Source: Bartonella ancashensis (GTDB taxonomy: Bacteria; Pseudomonadota; Alphaproteobacteria; Rhizobiales; Rhizobiaceae). From it: 64,000 bases of DNA. The notes below the pieces were generated by a model. It made no database searches. It was not told the DNA's origin and saw only the letters and a program-made list of their open reading frames with translations. Below, in pieces: positions 8,971-19,671 of the stretch. The stretch lies in assembly GCF_001281405.1 (NCBI RefSeq), contig NZ_CP010401.1, forward strand, positions 954,001 through 1,018,000, read 5' to 3'. The stretch's first letter is position 1. Every line of letters starts with the position of its first letter. The position numbers were made by a program, and so were the translations under genes.

Positions 8971-10077
8971 TTATGAAAGCTCGACGAAACGTATCCAGCC
9001 GTTTTTATCTTCTATGTTTCCCCTTTGGATATTGGTGAGTTCTGTACGAATTTTGTTGGTAATTTCACCGGTCAATCCATCTCCAACAACAAGTTCTCTA
9101 CCTTTGTATTTAAAACGGCCAATCGGTGTAATGATAGCAGCAGTGCCACAAGCAAACGCTTCTTTAAGTTGCTTGTTTTGAATATCATTTTTCAGTGATT
9201 CAAAGGCATACGGGCGTTCTTCCACTGTTAAGCCCATTTGTTGAGCCAATTTTAAAACTGAATTACGAGTTATTCCAGCGAGAATAGTGTCCTTAAGAGA
9301 AGGTGTTATAAGGGTATTGTTTGCCAAAACAAAGCATATGTTCATGCAACCAAGTTCTTCAATCCACTTACGTTCAACCATGTCAAGAAAGAGTACTTGA
9401 TGACAATGGGACTGAAGTGCATTTTTTTGTGCAAGAAAACTTACTGCATAATTGCTACCACATTTAGCACTGCCTGTTCCGCCTGGTCCTGTTCGGCTAT
9501 ATTCTGTTTCAATCCATACGGTTATAGACTCATTCATTTCTGTGAAGAATGACTCAACTGGAGAGGCGATAATACAGAAAATGTATTTTTGAGAGGGACG
9601 AACGCCTAAAAAACCTTCATTTCCAAACATAAATGGGCGTAAGTAAAGACTAGCATTTGGATTACTAGAAATCCATTTTTCATCAATTTTTACTAATTGG
9701 TCAATTGCATCCAAAAAAATATTTTTGGGTAATTCAGGCATTACTAGTCTCTTTGCTGATTGTGCAAAACGTTGGGCATTAGCTTCAGGACGAAACAATA
9801 CAACGCGTTTATCTTTTGTGCGATACGCTTTAAGACCTTCAAAAATTCCCTGAGCATAATGTAATACAGCACTTGCTGGACTAATTGCTAAATGTTTGTG
9901 TTGCGAAACAGTAGCATTATGCCATCCATTTTGTTCGTTCCACTGTATGGTGACCATATGGTCTGTAAAAAATTTGCCAAAACCGGGGTTCTTAAGTATT
10001 TCTGCCCGTTTTTTATCTGATATTGGGGATAAGCTTTTTTCTACTTTAAAGCTTAATGGTAAGTGAGAAGGAGTCAT
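8971..10077 (-). CDS. ilvE: Branched-chain amino acid aminotransferase
   Basis: This PLP enzyme interconverts Leu, Ile and Val with their 2-oxo acids using glutamate. The 368-residue product is the long form seen in Rhizobiales and eukaryotes. Motifs are 'HYAQGIFEGLKAYR' (substrate binding), 'PGGTGSAKCGSNYA', which contains the PLP-linked Lys, and 'GTAAIITPIGR' near the C terminus, the hallmark of fold-type IV enzymes. ATG 10077 fits the family N terminus. It has no operon partner here. In a host-dependent bacterium it may serve salvage or degradation as much as synthesis, but other ilv/leu genes are not in view. Confidence 0.94.
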   Translation of the reverse strand: MTPSHLPLSFKVEKSLSPISDKKRAEILKNPGFGKFFTDHMVTIQWNEQNGWHNATVSQHKHLAISPASAVLHYAQGIFEGLKAYRTKDKRVVLFRPEANAQRFAQSAKRLVMPELPKNIFLDAIDQLVKIDEKWISSNPNASLYLRPFMFGNEGFLGVRPSQKYIFCIIASPVESFFTEMNESITVWIETEYSRTGPGGTGSAKCGSNYAVSFLAQKNALQSHCHQVLFLDMVERKWIEELGCMNICFVLANNTLITPSLKDTILAGITRNSVLKLAQQMGLTVEERPYAFESLKNDIQNKQLKEAFACGTAAIITPIGRFKYKGRELVVGDGLTGEITNKIRTELTNIQRGNIEDKNGWIRFVELS

Positions 10078-10484
10078 GAATAGAACCTTTTTGGAGATAA
10101 CTTAATTTTTTGATAGGACAGGAAGGAAAACAGCTTTTGGTAACATTATAACAAAGATTGAAGTATGAGTCTTGTACTGAAAATCTACCCTAAGACTAAT
10201 GTGATTATTACAGATCTTTCAAATTTACTTTGTTACGTATAGTGAATATTTTGATTATTAGAAAGCAGACCTAACTTTTTAGGTTATAGGCATTTTTACA
10301 AATAAAACTTAAAATACAAAACAAAAAACCAAAATTTTTAGATTCTTATTAAGGAACAAGAAAAGAAAGAAACAAACACATCTAGGGGAATGTTTTTTCC
10401 TTAATATGCACACAAAACTAGTATTTTTTACGTTTCTAGAAATTTAATAGAAATAAAAATATATAAATAACGAAGCTGTATTAT
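10078..10484. other. Gene-free stretch between the SPOR gene and ilvE
   Basis: Roughly 400 bases of AT-rich sequence with stops in all frames. It must hold the ilvE promoter. In related genomes nagZ and scpA/scpB follow the SPOR gene; I see no remnant of them here. Confidence 0.45.
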
Positions 10485-12782
10485 TTATTGGGGGATGAAA
10501 CAGCTGCCTCCAGAATTTTTTATGCTTTCACAAAGGCTTACAGCTTCATTACGATTGTTAGTTTGAACACGAACACGGTAATAAGTTCCTTTCCCTTCTA
10601 TAAAAGCAGGCTGAATATTTAGAATGCGATTGCCGATAAGATAACCAAATTTGAGTTTTAAATTTCTCAAAGAATCTTCAGCGAGTTCAGGTGTTGGTTG
10701 AGATGCAAGTTGCACGTAGTAACTTTGAGAACCTTCCATTTTTGTTTGCACGGCTGTATTTGCTCTAGAAATGGTTTGTTTCCGTTCATTTACACTTGGC
10801 TTAATAAAAGGTCTTGGTACAAAAGAATTAAGCTCTTGTTCATTGACATTGGAAGAATGTGAAACAGTTGAAGATTGATCATGAGAATGATCTTTCTCTT
10901 GAGATCTATTCGTTCCATAGTCATTTACAGAGTATACTGATACCAGTTTTTTTGTGCCATCTGGATTTACAACAACGGTTTTAACTTCCTGTTTTGGCGT
11001 GGAATGATCAGAAGATTCCATTGGCTTATATGTTTTTTCTGAAGTTAATGTTTTTCTGCTATCTGAATGCGCGATGACTTCTTTAACTTCATGTGTCGGA
11101 ATAACACGATCAAGCGCATGCGATATTGCATCTTCCACATGGAATTCCTCAGAGAGGGATGAAGAAGAATCATTGAGTTGTGATTCAGTTAAAATTTTAG
11201 GCTCTTCGGAGGTATCAATAAGAGATTCTTGTGCTACCTCTTGTTTCTTATAGAGGTCATCTTTTTGCTGATAAATATTTAAATTGTTCTGGATGTCATT
11301 TTCAGATTCTGTCTCTTCTGGTTTTATCTTAAACGGTATATTATCCGCTCGTATAAAAGGTAAATATGCCTCGTCACTTGATGATTCAAAGAGGCGGAAA
11401 TAATTAATAAAAGAAGTTCCTAGTATGGCAAGAAGAGTAACACCAGCAATAAGAGTTTTATATGTAACGATAAACTTCCAAAAAGGATTAGCTAATATAT
11501 AAACTTGTTTTTTTATCTGCAAATCCATATTGTGGATCTTCAGGAAGAGAGGAAAAAAAATGCTCTTTACTGTCAATGGAAGGGCTAAAATCGCTTTGTT
11601 TTTTTGTGAAGAAGAATTTTCTGAAACACTTCCTACATTAAATATATCAGAAAATTCTTCGTCAATCTTATCAGAGGAAATATTGTGTTGGGGTGCTTCA
11701 TATAAAACTTCAGGAACCATTATAGGTTCAATTTTTTCTACGACTTCATCTACAAGCTTACACGTATCAACTTCTGGATGAGGATTATCATTGTAGGAAT
11801 TCTTTTGTACGAAAAAATTATCTCCTTTCATACCCTCAATTGCTCCTGATGAAGGTTGTATATTACTGAAGCTATCCTGATAATGTCGGGCATCATTTTT
11901 ACCATCTTTCTTTTGGGTGACAGCAGATTCCCGTTCTAATGATTCTTTTTTGTGCAAATCTGGATGAGAAAAAACGCGTTTTTCTTGAGAAGGATTCTTC
12001 CGGTTAAGTGATCCACTATCTTGTGATGAAACAGAAGATGATGAAAAAAAGTTTTCTTCTTTATCGATAGAGGAAGTCCTCATTTTTTTTATTAACTGAG
12101 AAGATGGAGAAAGAGAAAGTTCACCTTCAGAAGGAGATGGATTCCTATCGCTACTCTGTTTAGATTGCACTTTATCATTTTCAAAACGTGGAGAACTAGA
12201 TAATTCACCATGATTGTGAGGATTGTGAGTACTTTTATTTAATTTCTGAATATCTGAATTATTTGAAGACTGCAGATTTGCTTGCATAAGAGACGCAGTT
12301 TCTTTTTTATTAGCACTACTTTGGGCAGAGAAATAGTTGGTGCCACTGGGTAAAGAACTTTCTTTTAAAGCTTCGCTTTTTTGAATTGGTAAAGGAGATA
12401 ATGTATTCAAAAATTTTTCTTCATCATCATTTATGGATGATAAATCATTTTTCTTTATAGAGGAAATTTCCGGAAAAGAAACAGCTCGCTGAGGTTCTTG
12501 ATTGTTAATAGTAGGGTGTAAATCCTGAGAATTTTCTTTATTCTTAAGTGCAAATTTATTTGCTAAGTCATTTTCAAATTCTTCATCTAGAAAAGGAAAA
12601 TCAAAATCACCATCCGAAAATGAACCATCAGAATTCTGAGATTCTAAAGATTCTTGGTTTGGTAAGGAGTCAAACTCTTGATTTTCATCTTGATTTAAAA
12701 ATTGTGCAAGCTCCGCCAATGGATCATATTCTTCATGATCTTTTCTTTTTTCTTGCAGATATTTGCGATCATTATCGCTCAT
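10485..12782 (-). CDS. SPOR-domain membrane protein with long disordered N-terminal region
   Basis: The protein has three parts. Residues 1 to about 420 are hydrophilic and low-complexity, rich in Ser, Gln, Asn, Glu and Lys, and probably disordered in the cytosol. A single membrane segment lies near residues 435-460 ('TLIAGVTLLAILGTSFINYF'). After a further Ser-rich linker, the C-terminal 80 residues form a SPOR domain ('YYVQLASQPTPELAE' to 'YYRVRVQT'). SPOR domains bind denuded glycan strands of peptidoglycan at the division site. I prefer ATG 12782, preceded by GAGAAAG, over GTG 12794, which adds four residues. It follows argS by about 110 bases, the usual Rhizobiales context. Confidence 0.85.
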   Translation of the reverse strand: MSDNDRKYLQEKRKDHEEYDPLAELAQFLNQDENQEFDSLPNQESLESQNSDGSFSDGDFDFPFLDEEFENDLANKFALKNKENSQDLHPTINNQEPQRAVSFPEISSIKKNDLSSINDDEEKFLNTLSPLPIQKSEALKESSLPSGTNYFSAQSSANKKETASLMQANLQSSNNSDIQKLNKSTHNPHNHGELSSSPRFENDKVQSKQSSDRNPSPSEGELSLSPSSQLIKKMRTSSIDKEENFFSSSSVSSQDSGSLNRKNPSQEKRVFSHPDLHKKESLERESAVTQKKDGKNDARHYQDSFSNIQPSSGAIEGMKGDNFFVQKNSYNDNPHPEVDTCKLVDEVVEKIEPIMVPEVLYEAPQHNISSDKIDEEFSDIFNVGSVSENSSSQKNKAILALPLTVKSIFFPLFLKIHNMDLQIKKQVYILANPFWKFIVTYKTLIAGVTLLAILGTSFINYFRLFESSSDEAYLPFIRADNIPFKIKPEETESENDIQNNLNIYQQKDDLYKKQEVAQESLIDTSEEPKILTESQLNDSSSSLSEEFHVEDAISHALDRVIPTHEVKEVIAHSDSRKTLTSEKTYKPMESSDHSTPKQEVKTVVVNPDGTKKLVSVYSVNDYGTNRSQEKDHSHDQSSTVSHSSNVNEQELNSFVPRPFIKPSVNERKQTISRANTAVQTKMEGSQSYYVQLASQPTPELAEDSLRNLKLKFGYLIGNRILNIQPAFIEGKGTYYRVRVQTNNRNEAVSLCESIKNSGGSCFIPQ

Positions 12783-12902
12783 AGGCTTTCTCACATGACA
12801 CTAAGGTTGAATATGACACAGTAACTAAACTCTAAGATAGTATTTTCTTCGTAACAAAATATCAAATATATTCTTAATAATTTCTATATATTTATGATTT
12901 TT

Positions 12903-14666
12903 CTAATGCATCTCTGTTAAAGCTTCTACCCCAATAATTTTGAGTCCTGATGATAGCACATTTATAAATGCTTGAATTAATCCTAATCTAGCTAGTGACA
13001 ATTCCTCATCATCAGCTTTGATAAAACGTAAATAAGGGTTGTCATTACCTTTATTCCAATGCCCATGGAAATTTGAGGCAAGATCATAAAGATAAAATGC
13101 TAAACGGTGTGGTTCTTTGTAAATGATAGCTTGTTCAATAATACGTGGATATTCAGCTAATTTACGGATCAGTGAAATTTCAGTGTTATCTGATAGTTTA
13201 TCGAGATGTTTAATTGTAACATCACTTGAGAAATTGGTTGTCTGAAGATTTTCTTGTGCTTGACGAAGAACAGAATGGCAACGTGCACTTGCGTATTGTA
13301 CATAAAAAATGGGGTTATCTTTTGATTGTTCTGTTACTTTTGCTAAATCGAAATCAAGAGGCATTTCACATTTGCGGTAAAGCATCATAAAACGTACAGG
13401 GTCAGGACCAACTTCCTTCACTACATCATGAAGAGTGATAAATGAGCCTTCTCTCTTAGACATACGCACTGGTTGGCCATCACGAAAAATTCTAACTAAT
13501 TGGCACAAAAAAACAGTTAACTTTGCTTTATCTCCAGCAATTGCTTTTGCTACCGCTTCAAGTCGTTTTACGTAGCCACTATGATCAGCTCCTAAGACGT
13601 AAACCATATCATCAAAGTGGCGCTTAAATTTATCATAAAAATATGCAACATCAGCAGCAAAGTAGGTATAAGAGCCATCAGATTTAACCAAGACTCGGTC
13701 CTGATCATCACCAATATCAGTTGAGCGGAATAAGATTTGCTCATGTGCTTCCCAATTTTCTACGATTTGTCCTTTAGGGGCTGACAATACACCCCTATAA
13801 GCATGATTTTTAAGAGTGAGATTATCAATTGTATCCTTAATAGCTTGTGCATTACTGGCATAAAGTCTTTTTTCTGAAAAAAAGACGTCATGGCAAATGT
13901 TTAAAGCAGCAAGATCTTGACGAATCATTGCCATCATCGCATCCACAGCACGTTCTTTAACGATAGATAAAGCTTTATCACTATCCATGGCAAGTAGTTT
14001 GTCGCCAAACTCTTGAGCGAGTGATTGCCCCAATGGTATAAGATAGTCACCAGGGTACATACCTTCTGGAATTTTATGGATCGTTTCTCCTAAAACTTCA
14101 CGATAGCGCAGCAGTACGGAATGAGCGAGAGTTTCAATTTGTTGACCGGCATCATTGATATAATATTCTCTGGTAACGTCATAATCAGCAAACTGAAGTA
14201 AATTAGAGAATACGTCACCAATAACAGCACCTCGACAATGTCCAATATGCATTGGACCTGTTGGGTTTGCGGACACATACTCAACATTAACTCGTTTGCC
14301 TTTTCCCATTGTCAAGCGACCATAATCTGTACCGGATTCAATTATCGACTTCAGCACATCGTACCAAAAGGATTGAGTCAATTTGATATTAATGAATCCA
14401 GGGCCAGCAACATCGATACAGTCAATAGAATGATCGTTTTTTAAAAGAATTAAAATTTTTTCTGCGAGCACACGCGGACTCAATCCGACAGATTTTGCAA
14501 GAACCATAGCAGCGTTTGTTGAAAGATCACCATGTGCAGGATCACGTGGAGGATCAACTGTAATCTTTGATAGATCTAAATGTTCATTATTTTTTCCTTT
14601 TATATCAGATAGTTCAATTGATCTTTTAATTTTTTTCTCAAAGTTTTTAAAAACATTCATATTCAA
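12903..14666 (-). CDS. argS: Arginyl-tRNA synthetase
   Basis: ArgS charges tRNA-Arg with arginine. The 587-residue class I synthetase has an N-terminal Add1-like domain, the HIGH-type motif 'MHIGHCRG' near residues 137-144, '[13 protein letters not shown]', a KMSKS equivalent reading 'RMSKRE' near residue 400, and an anticodon-binding helical C terminus with '[11 protein letters not shown]'. It starts 23 bases after dgt ends, so the two are co-transcribed. Two ATG codons (14666 and two codons later) are possible starts; the first is used here. Confidence 0.96.
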   Translation of the reverse strand: MNMNVFKNFEKKIKRSIELSDIKGKNNEHLDLSKITVDPPRDPAHGDLSTNAAMVLAKSVGLSPRVLAEKILILLKNDHSIDCIDVAGPGFINIKLTQSFWYDVLKSIIESGTDYGRLTMGKGKRVNVEYVSANPTGPMHIGHCRGAVIGDVFSNLLQFADYDVTREYYINDAGQQIETLAHSVLLRYREVLGETIHKIPEGMYPGDYLIPLGQSLAQEFGDKLLAMDSDKALSIVKERAVDAMMAMIRQDLAALNICHDVFFSEKRLYASNAQAIKDTIDNLTLKNHAYRGVLSAPKGQIVENWEAHEQILFRSTDIGDDQDRVLVKSDGSYTYFAADVAYFYDKFKRHFDDMVYVLGADHSGYVKRLEAVAKAIAGDKAKLTVFLCQLVRIFRDGQPVRMSKREGSFITLHDVVKEVGPDPVRFMMLYRKCEMPLDFDLAKVTEQSKDNPIFYVQYASARCHSVLRQAQENLQTTNFSSDVTIKHLDKLSDNTEISLIRKLAEYPRIIEQAIIYKEPHRLAFYLYDLASNFHGHWNKGNDNPYLRFIKADDEELSLARLGLIQAFINVLSSGLKIIGVEALTEMH

Positions 14667-14689
14667 ATTCCGCGCTACATTGAAACCAG

Positions 14690-15886
14690 TTAAACGAAAT
14701 TGTCTAGTCGGTCAAATAATCGCCGATATTCTCGTAAAGCATAATGGTCAGTCATACCCGATAAAAAATCAGAAATGAGGTGCACACGTTCTTTTTCATT
14801 TAAATGGATCGTCTTGTCGTACCAATTTTCTGGCATGAGATTTTGGTTTTCATAATAACAGTTAAATAATTTTTGTACGATATGTTTCGCTATATTACGA
14901 TGTTTGAGAACTTGATTATGGTAGTAAAGATTCTTGAAAAGAAAATCTTTTAGCTGCTTTTCTTTTAAAGCCATTATAGGAGAAAAAGTAATAATGGCTT
15001 GTTCTGCTCGACGAACATCATTTGTATTCTGAGGCTTGAGAAGAGCTAAATTTTTGTGTGCCTGTTGGATTACATCTTCAACCATGACTGTTATTTGCTT
15101 CCTCACCAATTCATAACCACGCCGAGTCTGATCAAGTTGTGGGTATTTTTCTTCGATATCATTCAATAATGGAGCAGTAAGTGAAACTGTTTTGAATTGG
15201 TTCAGTGTTAAATAGCGTGAACGTAAACCATCATCAATATCATGCGCATTGTAAGCAATATCATCAGCAATGGCAGCACATTGTGCTTCTAACCCAGCAA
15301 AGCAATCAAGCTCAAGATCATGATCTGCATTGTACTGCATAATATAGGTAGGAATATTTTTGTTTTTAGAATGCGATCCTAAAAGAGGTCCATTATGCTT
15401 TACAAGACCTTCTAAAGTTTCCCAGGTAAGATTTAGCCCCGTAAAATCTGCATAGCGTTGTTCAAGTTTTGTAACTATGCGCAACGTTTGTGCATTATGA
15501 TCGAAACCACCATAAGAAACCATTAATTCATCAAGGGCTTCTTCTCCTGCATGACCGAAAGGAGGATGTCCTAAATCGTGAGCAAGGGCAATAGCTTCAG
15601 CCAGATCTTCATCGAGGTATAATGCACGTGCCAGTGTTCGTGCAATTTGAGAGACTTCAATTGAATGGGTAAGACGAGTACGATAATGGTCACTTTCATC
15701 GGTGATGAATACTTGTGTTTTATGTTTGAGACGTCTGAATGCATTGGAGTGAATGATACGGTCTCTGTCTCGTTGAAAAGGTGTACGTATGTTGCTAGAA
15801 TTTTCATAAAACAGTCTTCCACGGCTTGTTTGTGGATTTGTGCTATATATTGACCGAAATTGGTTTTTTGTGTTGCTGATATCCAT
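14690..15886 (-). CDS. dgt: dGTPase-like deoxynucleotide triphosphohydrolase
   Basis: This HD-superfamily hydrolase is expected to cleave dNTPs to the deoxynucleoside and triphosphate, helping to balance DNA precursor pools. The metal-binding HD motif is in '[17 protein letters not shown]' near residues 101-117, preceded by '[15 protein letters not shown]' with the first His. '[13 protein letters not shown]' is a further conserved acidic motif. At 398 residues it matches the alphaproteobacterial 'deoxyguanosinetriphosphate triphosphohydrolase-like' type rather than the longer enterobacterial Dgt, so strict dGTP specificity is not assured. It is divergent from erpA and leads the dgt-argS-SPOR unit. 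Confidence 0.92.
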   Translation of the reverse strand: MDISNTKNQFRSIYSTNPQTSRGRLFYENSSNIRTPFQRDRDRIIHSNAFRRLKHKTQVFITDESDHYRTRLTHSIEVSQIARTLARALYLDEDLAEAIALAHDLGHPPFGHAGEEALDELMVSYGGFDHNAQTLRIVTKLEQRYADFTGLNLTWETLEGLVKHNGPLLGSHSKNKNIPTYIMQYNADHDLELDCFAGLEAQCAAIADDIAYNAHDIDDGLRSRYLTLNQFKTVSLTAPLLNDIEEKYPQLDQTRRGYELVRKQITVMVEDVIQQAHKNLALLKPQNTNDVRRAEQAIITFSPIMALKEKQLKDFLFKNLYYHNQVLKHRNIAKHIVQKLFNCYYENQNLMPENWYDKTIHLNEKERVHLISDFLSGMTDHYALREYRRLFDRLDNFV

Positions 15887-15984
15887 TGAAAATTGCTTAT
15901 TCTCGCTTTAAGTGTAGGTAATTTATTTTTCGTTGTCCGCCTAAGATATTCTTTCTTGGTGGTCTAGTGCAAGGGTATATAAAG

Positions 15985-16308
15985 ATGACTGTGGATATAT
16001 CAGATTCGGCTGTTAAACGAATTGCACAGATACTTTCAAATGAGCCTGATAAGGTGGCATTGCGTGTTTCTGTTGAAGGAGGAGGTTGTTCAGGTTTTTC
16101 TTACAAATATAATTTAGTTCATGCGCGTGAAGAAAACGATTTCGTTTTTGAAAAAGATGGGGCTGTAGTTTTGATTGATTCGATCTCCCTTCCTTTTATG
16201 GAAGGAGCAAGGATTGATTTTGTTGATGATCTTTTAGGACAGTATTTCCAAATACAGAATCCCAATGCTATTTCACAATGCGGATGTGGTGTGAGTTTTT
16301 CAATCTAA
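15985..16308 (+). CDS. erpA: A-type iron-sulfur carrier protein (ErpA/IscA family)
   Basis: This small protein carries Fe-S clusters to apo-targets. The three conserved ligand cysteines are visible: Cys35 in 'GGGCSGFSY', and Cys99 and Cys101 in 'CGCGVSF'. The 107-residue length is typical. ATG 15985 is chosen because the family begins 'MTVDISDSAV'; it follows AAGGG at 15971-15975. An in-frame GTG at 15967 is less likely. It is divergent from dgt, a common Rhizobiales arrangement. Whether it is the essential ErpA or an IscA/SufA paralogue cannot be settled from sequence alone. Confidence 0.9.
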   Translation: MTVDISDSAVKRIAQILSNEPDKVALRVSVEGGGCSGFSYKYNLVHAREENDFVFEKDGAVVLIDSISLPFMEGARIDFVDDLLGQYFQIQNPNAISQCGCGVSFSI

Positions 16309-16367
16309 GCTCTCCAGTGCGCAGTATTGCTCTTGAAAAGATTACTATCTTAGTTAACAATGGAGGA

Positions 16368-17336
16368 ATGGGTATTTTTTCTGAAAGATTATGTCGAGTT
16401 TTATGGTTAACAATAGTATCTCTTTTATTGTGGGGGGGTGTTGCTGTGTTTTCTGGAGAAAGGGGAAAGAAGAATTTGCAACATGAATATTCAGAGGTTT
16501 TTGATCTGTACGCCCAAGGTCATGGGAAAGAATCTTTTGCTTCTCAGGCTAAGTTAGTTATGCATGCCCAATTAATCAACGATAGTGAGAATATTACTGA
16601 AGGACTTGTATGGAGAGTTTATAGCTCTGTTATGGAAAGTAGTAATGAGTTACCTTTGGTTGCGAGTTTTGAAGGAGGGAGTGCGCATTTTGATTTAGAA
16701 GCAGGGAGCTATGTTATTCACGTTTCATTCGGTCGTGCAAGTTTAATACGCCGTGTGAATCTCGAGGGTGGGCAAAGGCTTGTCGAAAATTTTAATCTAA
16801 ATGCCGGTGGTGTCATTTTAGATAGTGGGGTTCTTGATGGTAAGGTTAATGAAAAGGAACTGCACTTTGCTATATACGAAAGCACAAAAGCAATGGATGA
16901 TACTGATGCTATTGTATCTAATATAAGGCCTAAGTCACTTGTACGCTTGAAAGCTGGCTACTACCACGTTGTATCTTATTATGGTTCAGTTAATGCTGTT
17001 ATACGTTCTGATATTCAGGTAGAAGCAGGGCAAATTACTGAAGCAACCCTTCAGCATCAAGCTGCTCAAATTCTGTTGAAATTGGTACGACAAGAAGGAG
17101 GAGAGGCATTAGCAGATACGAGTTGGTCTGTTATTAATAACTCTGGGGATATTATTTATGAAACTGTTGGCCCCTATGTCTCTCTTGTATTAGCTGAGGG
17201 TGACTATATTGCCATTGCAAAGAATAAAGAGCAGATTTATCAAAAAGATTTTTCAGTTACATCAGGTCGTGACGAGGATGTGAGCGTCATAGCAGATGTA
17301 AATAGCATAAAAAAAGTTAATGAAGCAATCAATTAG
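16368..17336 (+). CDS. Exported or anchored protein with three Ig-like repeats, function unknown
   Basis: I do not recognise this 322-residue protein. A hydrophobic segment near residues 9-25 ('VLWLTIVSLLLWGGVAVFSG') acts as signal peptide or anchor, so the rest should be periplasmic. The remainder appears to contain three related beta-sandwich modules. Each has a 'W/A-x-V/I-Y' strand and ends in a turn such as 'LEAGSYVIHV', 'LKAGYYHVVSYYG' or 'LAEGDYIAIAKN', followed by a strand and 'EGGQ' or 'EAGQ'. These resemble carboxypeptidase-regulatory or Ig-like folds. ATG 16368 has a strong GGAGGA site; an upstream in-frame ATG at 16278 inside erpA is rejected. It lies between erpA and ccdA. Confidence 0.7.
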   Translation: MGIFSERLCRVLWLTIVSLLLWGGVAVFSGERGKKNLQHEYSEVFDLYAQGHGKESFASQAKLVMHAQLINDSENITEGLVWRVYSSVMESSNELPLVASFEGGSAHFDLEAGSYVIHVSFGRASLIRRVNLEGGQRLVENFNLNAGGVILDSGVLDGKVNEKELHFAIYESTKAMDDTDAIVSNIRPKSLVRLKAGYYHVVSYYGSVNAVIRSDIQVEAGQITEATLQHQAAQILLKLVRQEGGEALADTSWSVINNSGDIIYETVGPYVSLVLAEGDYIAIAKNKEQIYQKDFSVTSGRDEDVSVIADVNSIKKVNEAIN

Positions 17337-17374
17337 GTAGCACGCTAGTTATCATTGGAGATGGATTTAAGATT

Positions 17375-18157
17375 TTGGTGATAGAATTTTCAGTTTTGAG
17401 CGTATTTTTCGCAGGTGCATTGTCCTTTTTATCTCCGTGTGTTTTACCATTGGTTCCACCTTATTTGTGCTATATGGCAGGTGTGAGCATTAGTGATTTG
17501 CGTTTGTCTAAACAAGAAGGAAAAGGATCAGTACGTCTAGTTCTTTTATTTTCAGTCATTGCATTTATATTTGGATTTACAACTGTTTTTGTTGCGTTGG
17601 GTGCAAGTGCGAGCACAATTGGTAGGTTTGTTGGCTACTATCGTGATTTGTTGGCAATAGTTGCAGGGATAATTGTTATTATTTTTGGTTTAAATTTTCT
17701 GGGTCTCATAAAAATTAATTTTTTATTTCAGGAGGCACGTATTCAGACGTATAAAACGCCTTCAGGGCCTTTAGGGGCTTATATTATTGGTTTGGCTTTT
17801 GCATTTGGTTGGACACCCTGCATTGGACCAATTTTGGGACCAATTATAACTCTTGCAGGAACAAAAAAGACTGTGTTTGAAGGTGCTACGCTCTTGGGGG
17901 TTTATTCTTTAGGGCTTGCAGTTCCTTTTGTCCTGGCAGCGTTATTTTCAGGTAGCTTTATGCGATTTTTAGGATTTTTTCGTGTTCATTTAGGAAAAGT
18001 TGAAAAGATTATCGGTTTTTTTCTCGTTATCACGGGCATTTTATTTTTAACAGGTTATATGCAAAATTTTTCATTTTGGATTTTGGACAATTATCCCACG
18101 TTAGGTAATATCGAATCTTTCGGTTTGTCTGACGTAATCGATTTATTTAATTTTTGA
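17375..18157 (+). CDS. ccdA: Cytochrome c biogenesis protein CcdA
   Basis: CcdA moves reducing equivalents from cytosolic thioredoxin across the inner membrane to periplasmic thiol proteins used in cytochrome c maturation. The 260-residue product has about six membrane segments. The two redox cysteines are Cys22 in '[12 protein letters not shown]' and Cys149 in '[12 protein letters not shown]', each in the family's proline-rich motif. The start is either TTG 17375 or the adjacent GTG 17378, with a GGAG about 15 bases upstream. Its stop lies ten bases before the glmU start, so they are likely one transcript. The preceding unknown periplasmic protein could be functionally linked, but that is inference. 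Confidence 0.93.
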   Translation: MVIEFSVLSVFFAGALSFLSPCVLPLVPPYLCYMAGVSISDLRLSKQEGKGSVRLVLLFSVIAFIFGFTTVFVALGASASTIGRFVGYYRDLLAIVAGIIVIIFGLNFLGLIKINFLFQEARIQTYKTPSGPLGAYIIGLAFAFGWTPCIGPILGPIITLAGTKKTVFEGATLLGVYSLGLAVPFVLAALFSGSFMRFLGFFRVHLGKVEKIIGFFLVITGILFLTGYMQNFSFWILDNYPTLGNIESFGLSDVIDLFNF

Positions 18158-18165
18158 GTGATTTT

Positions 18166-19515
18166 ATGGCTAGGAGCTGTCTTTCTATTATTCTTGCAGC
18201 GGGTGAAGGGACACGTATGAAATCGTCTCTTCCAAAGGTTCTTCATAAGATAGCTGGATTACCACTCGTATGTCATGTAATAAACCAAGTAAAATTAGTA
18301 GGTTCTTCACAATTAGCAGTAGTTGTAGGATCTGGTGCAGAAGAGGTTACAAGGGTTGTTCAGTCTTTTGTAAAAGATACAATGATTTTTGAACAAAGAG
18401 AGCGTTTGGGTACCGCTCATGCTGTTTTGTCCGCTCGCTCAGTTTTGGAAAAAGCAATTGATGATGTTTTAATTGTTTTTGGTGATACCCCCTTAATAGA
18501 CTGTGATTCACTAGAACAGATGCGTGTGCTTCTTGCCAATGGAGCGGATGTTGTAGTAGCTGGTTTTCACGCAGATGATCCTACGGGTTACGGTCGTCTT
18601 ATGATGGAAGACAATAAACTTATTGCTATTACAGAGGAAAAAGATGCGACTGCTGAAGAGAAAAAAGTGTCTTTTTGTAATGGTGGGATGATGGCAGTTA
18701 ACGGGAAGTGTATAATTTCCCTTTTAGAAAAGATCAGTAATAACAATGTAAAAAAAGAGTACTACCTAACGGAGATTGTTTCTGTTGCATCGCGTGAAAA
18801 TTTAAATGTTCAAGTAATAGAAGTTTCTTCTGAAAATATCATTGGTGTGAATAATTGTTATGAGCTTTTTGAAGCTGATACTATATGGCAAAGACGCAAA
18901 GCGCGTGATCTTATGCTTTCTGGAGTTACGATATTAAGGCCAGAGACTACTTATTTTTCTTATGATACAGAAATTGAACCAGATGTTGTAATCGAGCCAA
19001 ATGTTTATTTTGGACCTGGAGTAAGAGTAAAATCTGGTACAGTAATTCGTGCTTTTAGCTATTTAGAAGGGGCGATTATTGGCAAAGATGCACAGGTAGG
19101 TCCTTACACGCGTTTACGTCTTGGAACAGAGTTATCCAGGTTTGTTAAGGTTGGGAATTTTTGTGAGCTTAAGCAAGCAAAAGTTGGAGAATATAGCAAA
19201 ATTAATCATTTAAGCTATGTTGGTGATGCAGAAATTGGTGCCCACACTAATATTGGGGCTGGCACAATTACTTGCAATTATGATGGTTTTAACAAACATA
19301 AAGTTATTATTGAGGATAGTGTTTTTGTTGGTTCTAATTCAGCACTTGTTGCTCCACTGGCTATTGGGAGAGGGGCTTATATAGCTTCAGGGAGTGTTGT
19401 TACAGAAAACGCACCTATAAACAGTGTTGTTTTTGGTCGTGCGCGGCAGGTAACGAAAGAAAATCGTGCAACAAAATTGTGTGAGCGTTTATCAAAAAAT
19501 AAGCAGAAAAAATGA
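18166..19515 (+). CDS. glmU: Bifunctional GlcNAc-1-phosphate uridyltransferase / GlcN-1-phosphate acetyltransferase
   Basis: GlmU acetylates glucosamine-1-phosphate and then couples it to UTP, giving UDP-GlcNAc for peptidoglycan and lipid A. The N-terminal nucleotidyltransferase domain has '[10 protein letters not shown]' near residues 10-19. The C-terminal half, from about residue 250, is a left-handed beta-helix with hexapeptide repeats and the acetyltransferase motifs '[16 protein letters not shown]' and 'NYDGFNKHK'. ATG 18166 is preferred over TTG 18154, which overlaps the ccdA stop. The 449-residue length is normal. It is followed by glmS, which makes the glucosamine-6-phosphate that feeds the same pathway. 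Confidence 0.96.
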   Translation: MARSCLSIILAAGEGTRMKSSLPKVLHKIAGLPLVCHVINQVKLVGSSQLAVVVGSGAEEVTRVVQSFVKDTMIFEQRERLGTAHAVLSARSVLEKAIDDVLIVFGDTPLIDCDSLEQMRVLLANGADVVVAGFHADDPTGYGRLMMEDNKLIAITEEKDATAEEKKVSFCNGGMMAVNGKCIISLLEKISNNNVKKEYYLTEIVSVASRENLNVQVIEVSSENIIGVNNCYELFEADTIWQRRKARDLMLSGVTILRPETTYFSYDTEIEPDVVIEPNVYFGPGVRVKSGTVIRAFSYLEGAIIGKDAQVGPYTRLRLGTELSRFVKVGNFCELKQAKVGEYSKINHLSYVGDAEIGAHTNIGAGTITCNYDGFNKHKVIIEDSVFVGSNSALVAPLAIGRGAYIASGSVVTENAPINSVVFGRARQVTKENRATKLCERLSKNKQKK

Positions 19516-19671
19516 TATTTAAGTCTATTTTTAAATTTTATTTAAGTTCAGTAATAAAATAGAGACGGTTATATTGTTCCTTATTCGTAAAGGAATTTCA
19601 ACTTTGAGATAAAGTTAGCGTAATTGTTTTAAATATCTTTATAGATCGAAGATGTAGATCGGAGTTTTCTA

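Noticed and set aside
19516-19671. Riboswitch or glmS ribozyme in the glmS leader
   Set aside because: The 156-base leader has no catalytic-core-like structure, and the ribozyme is not known in alphaproteobacteria.
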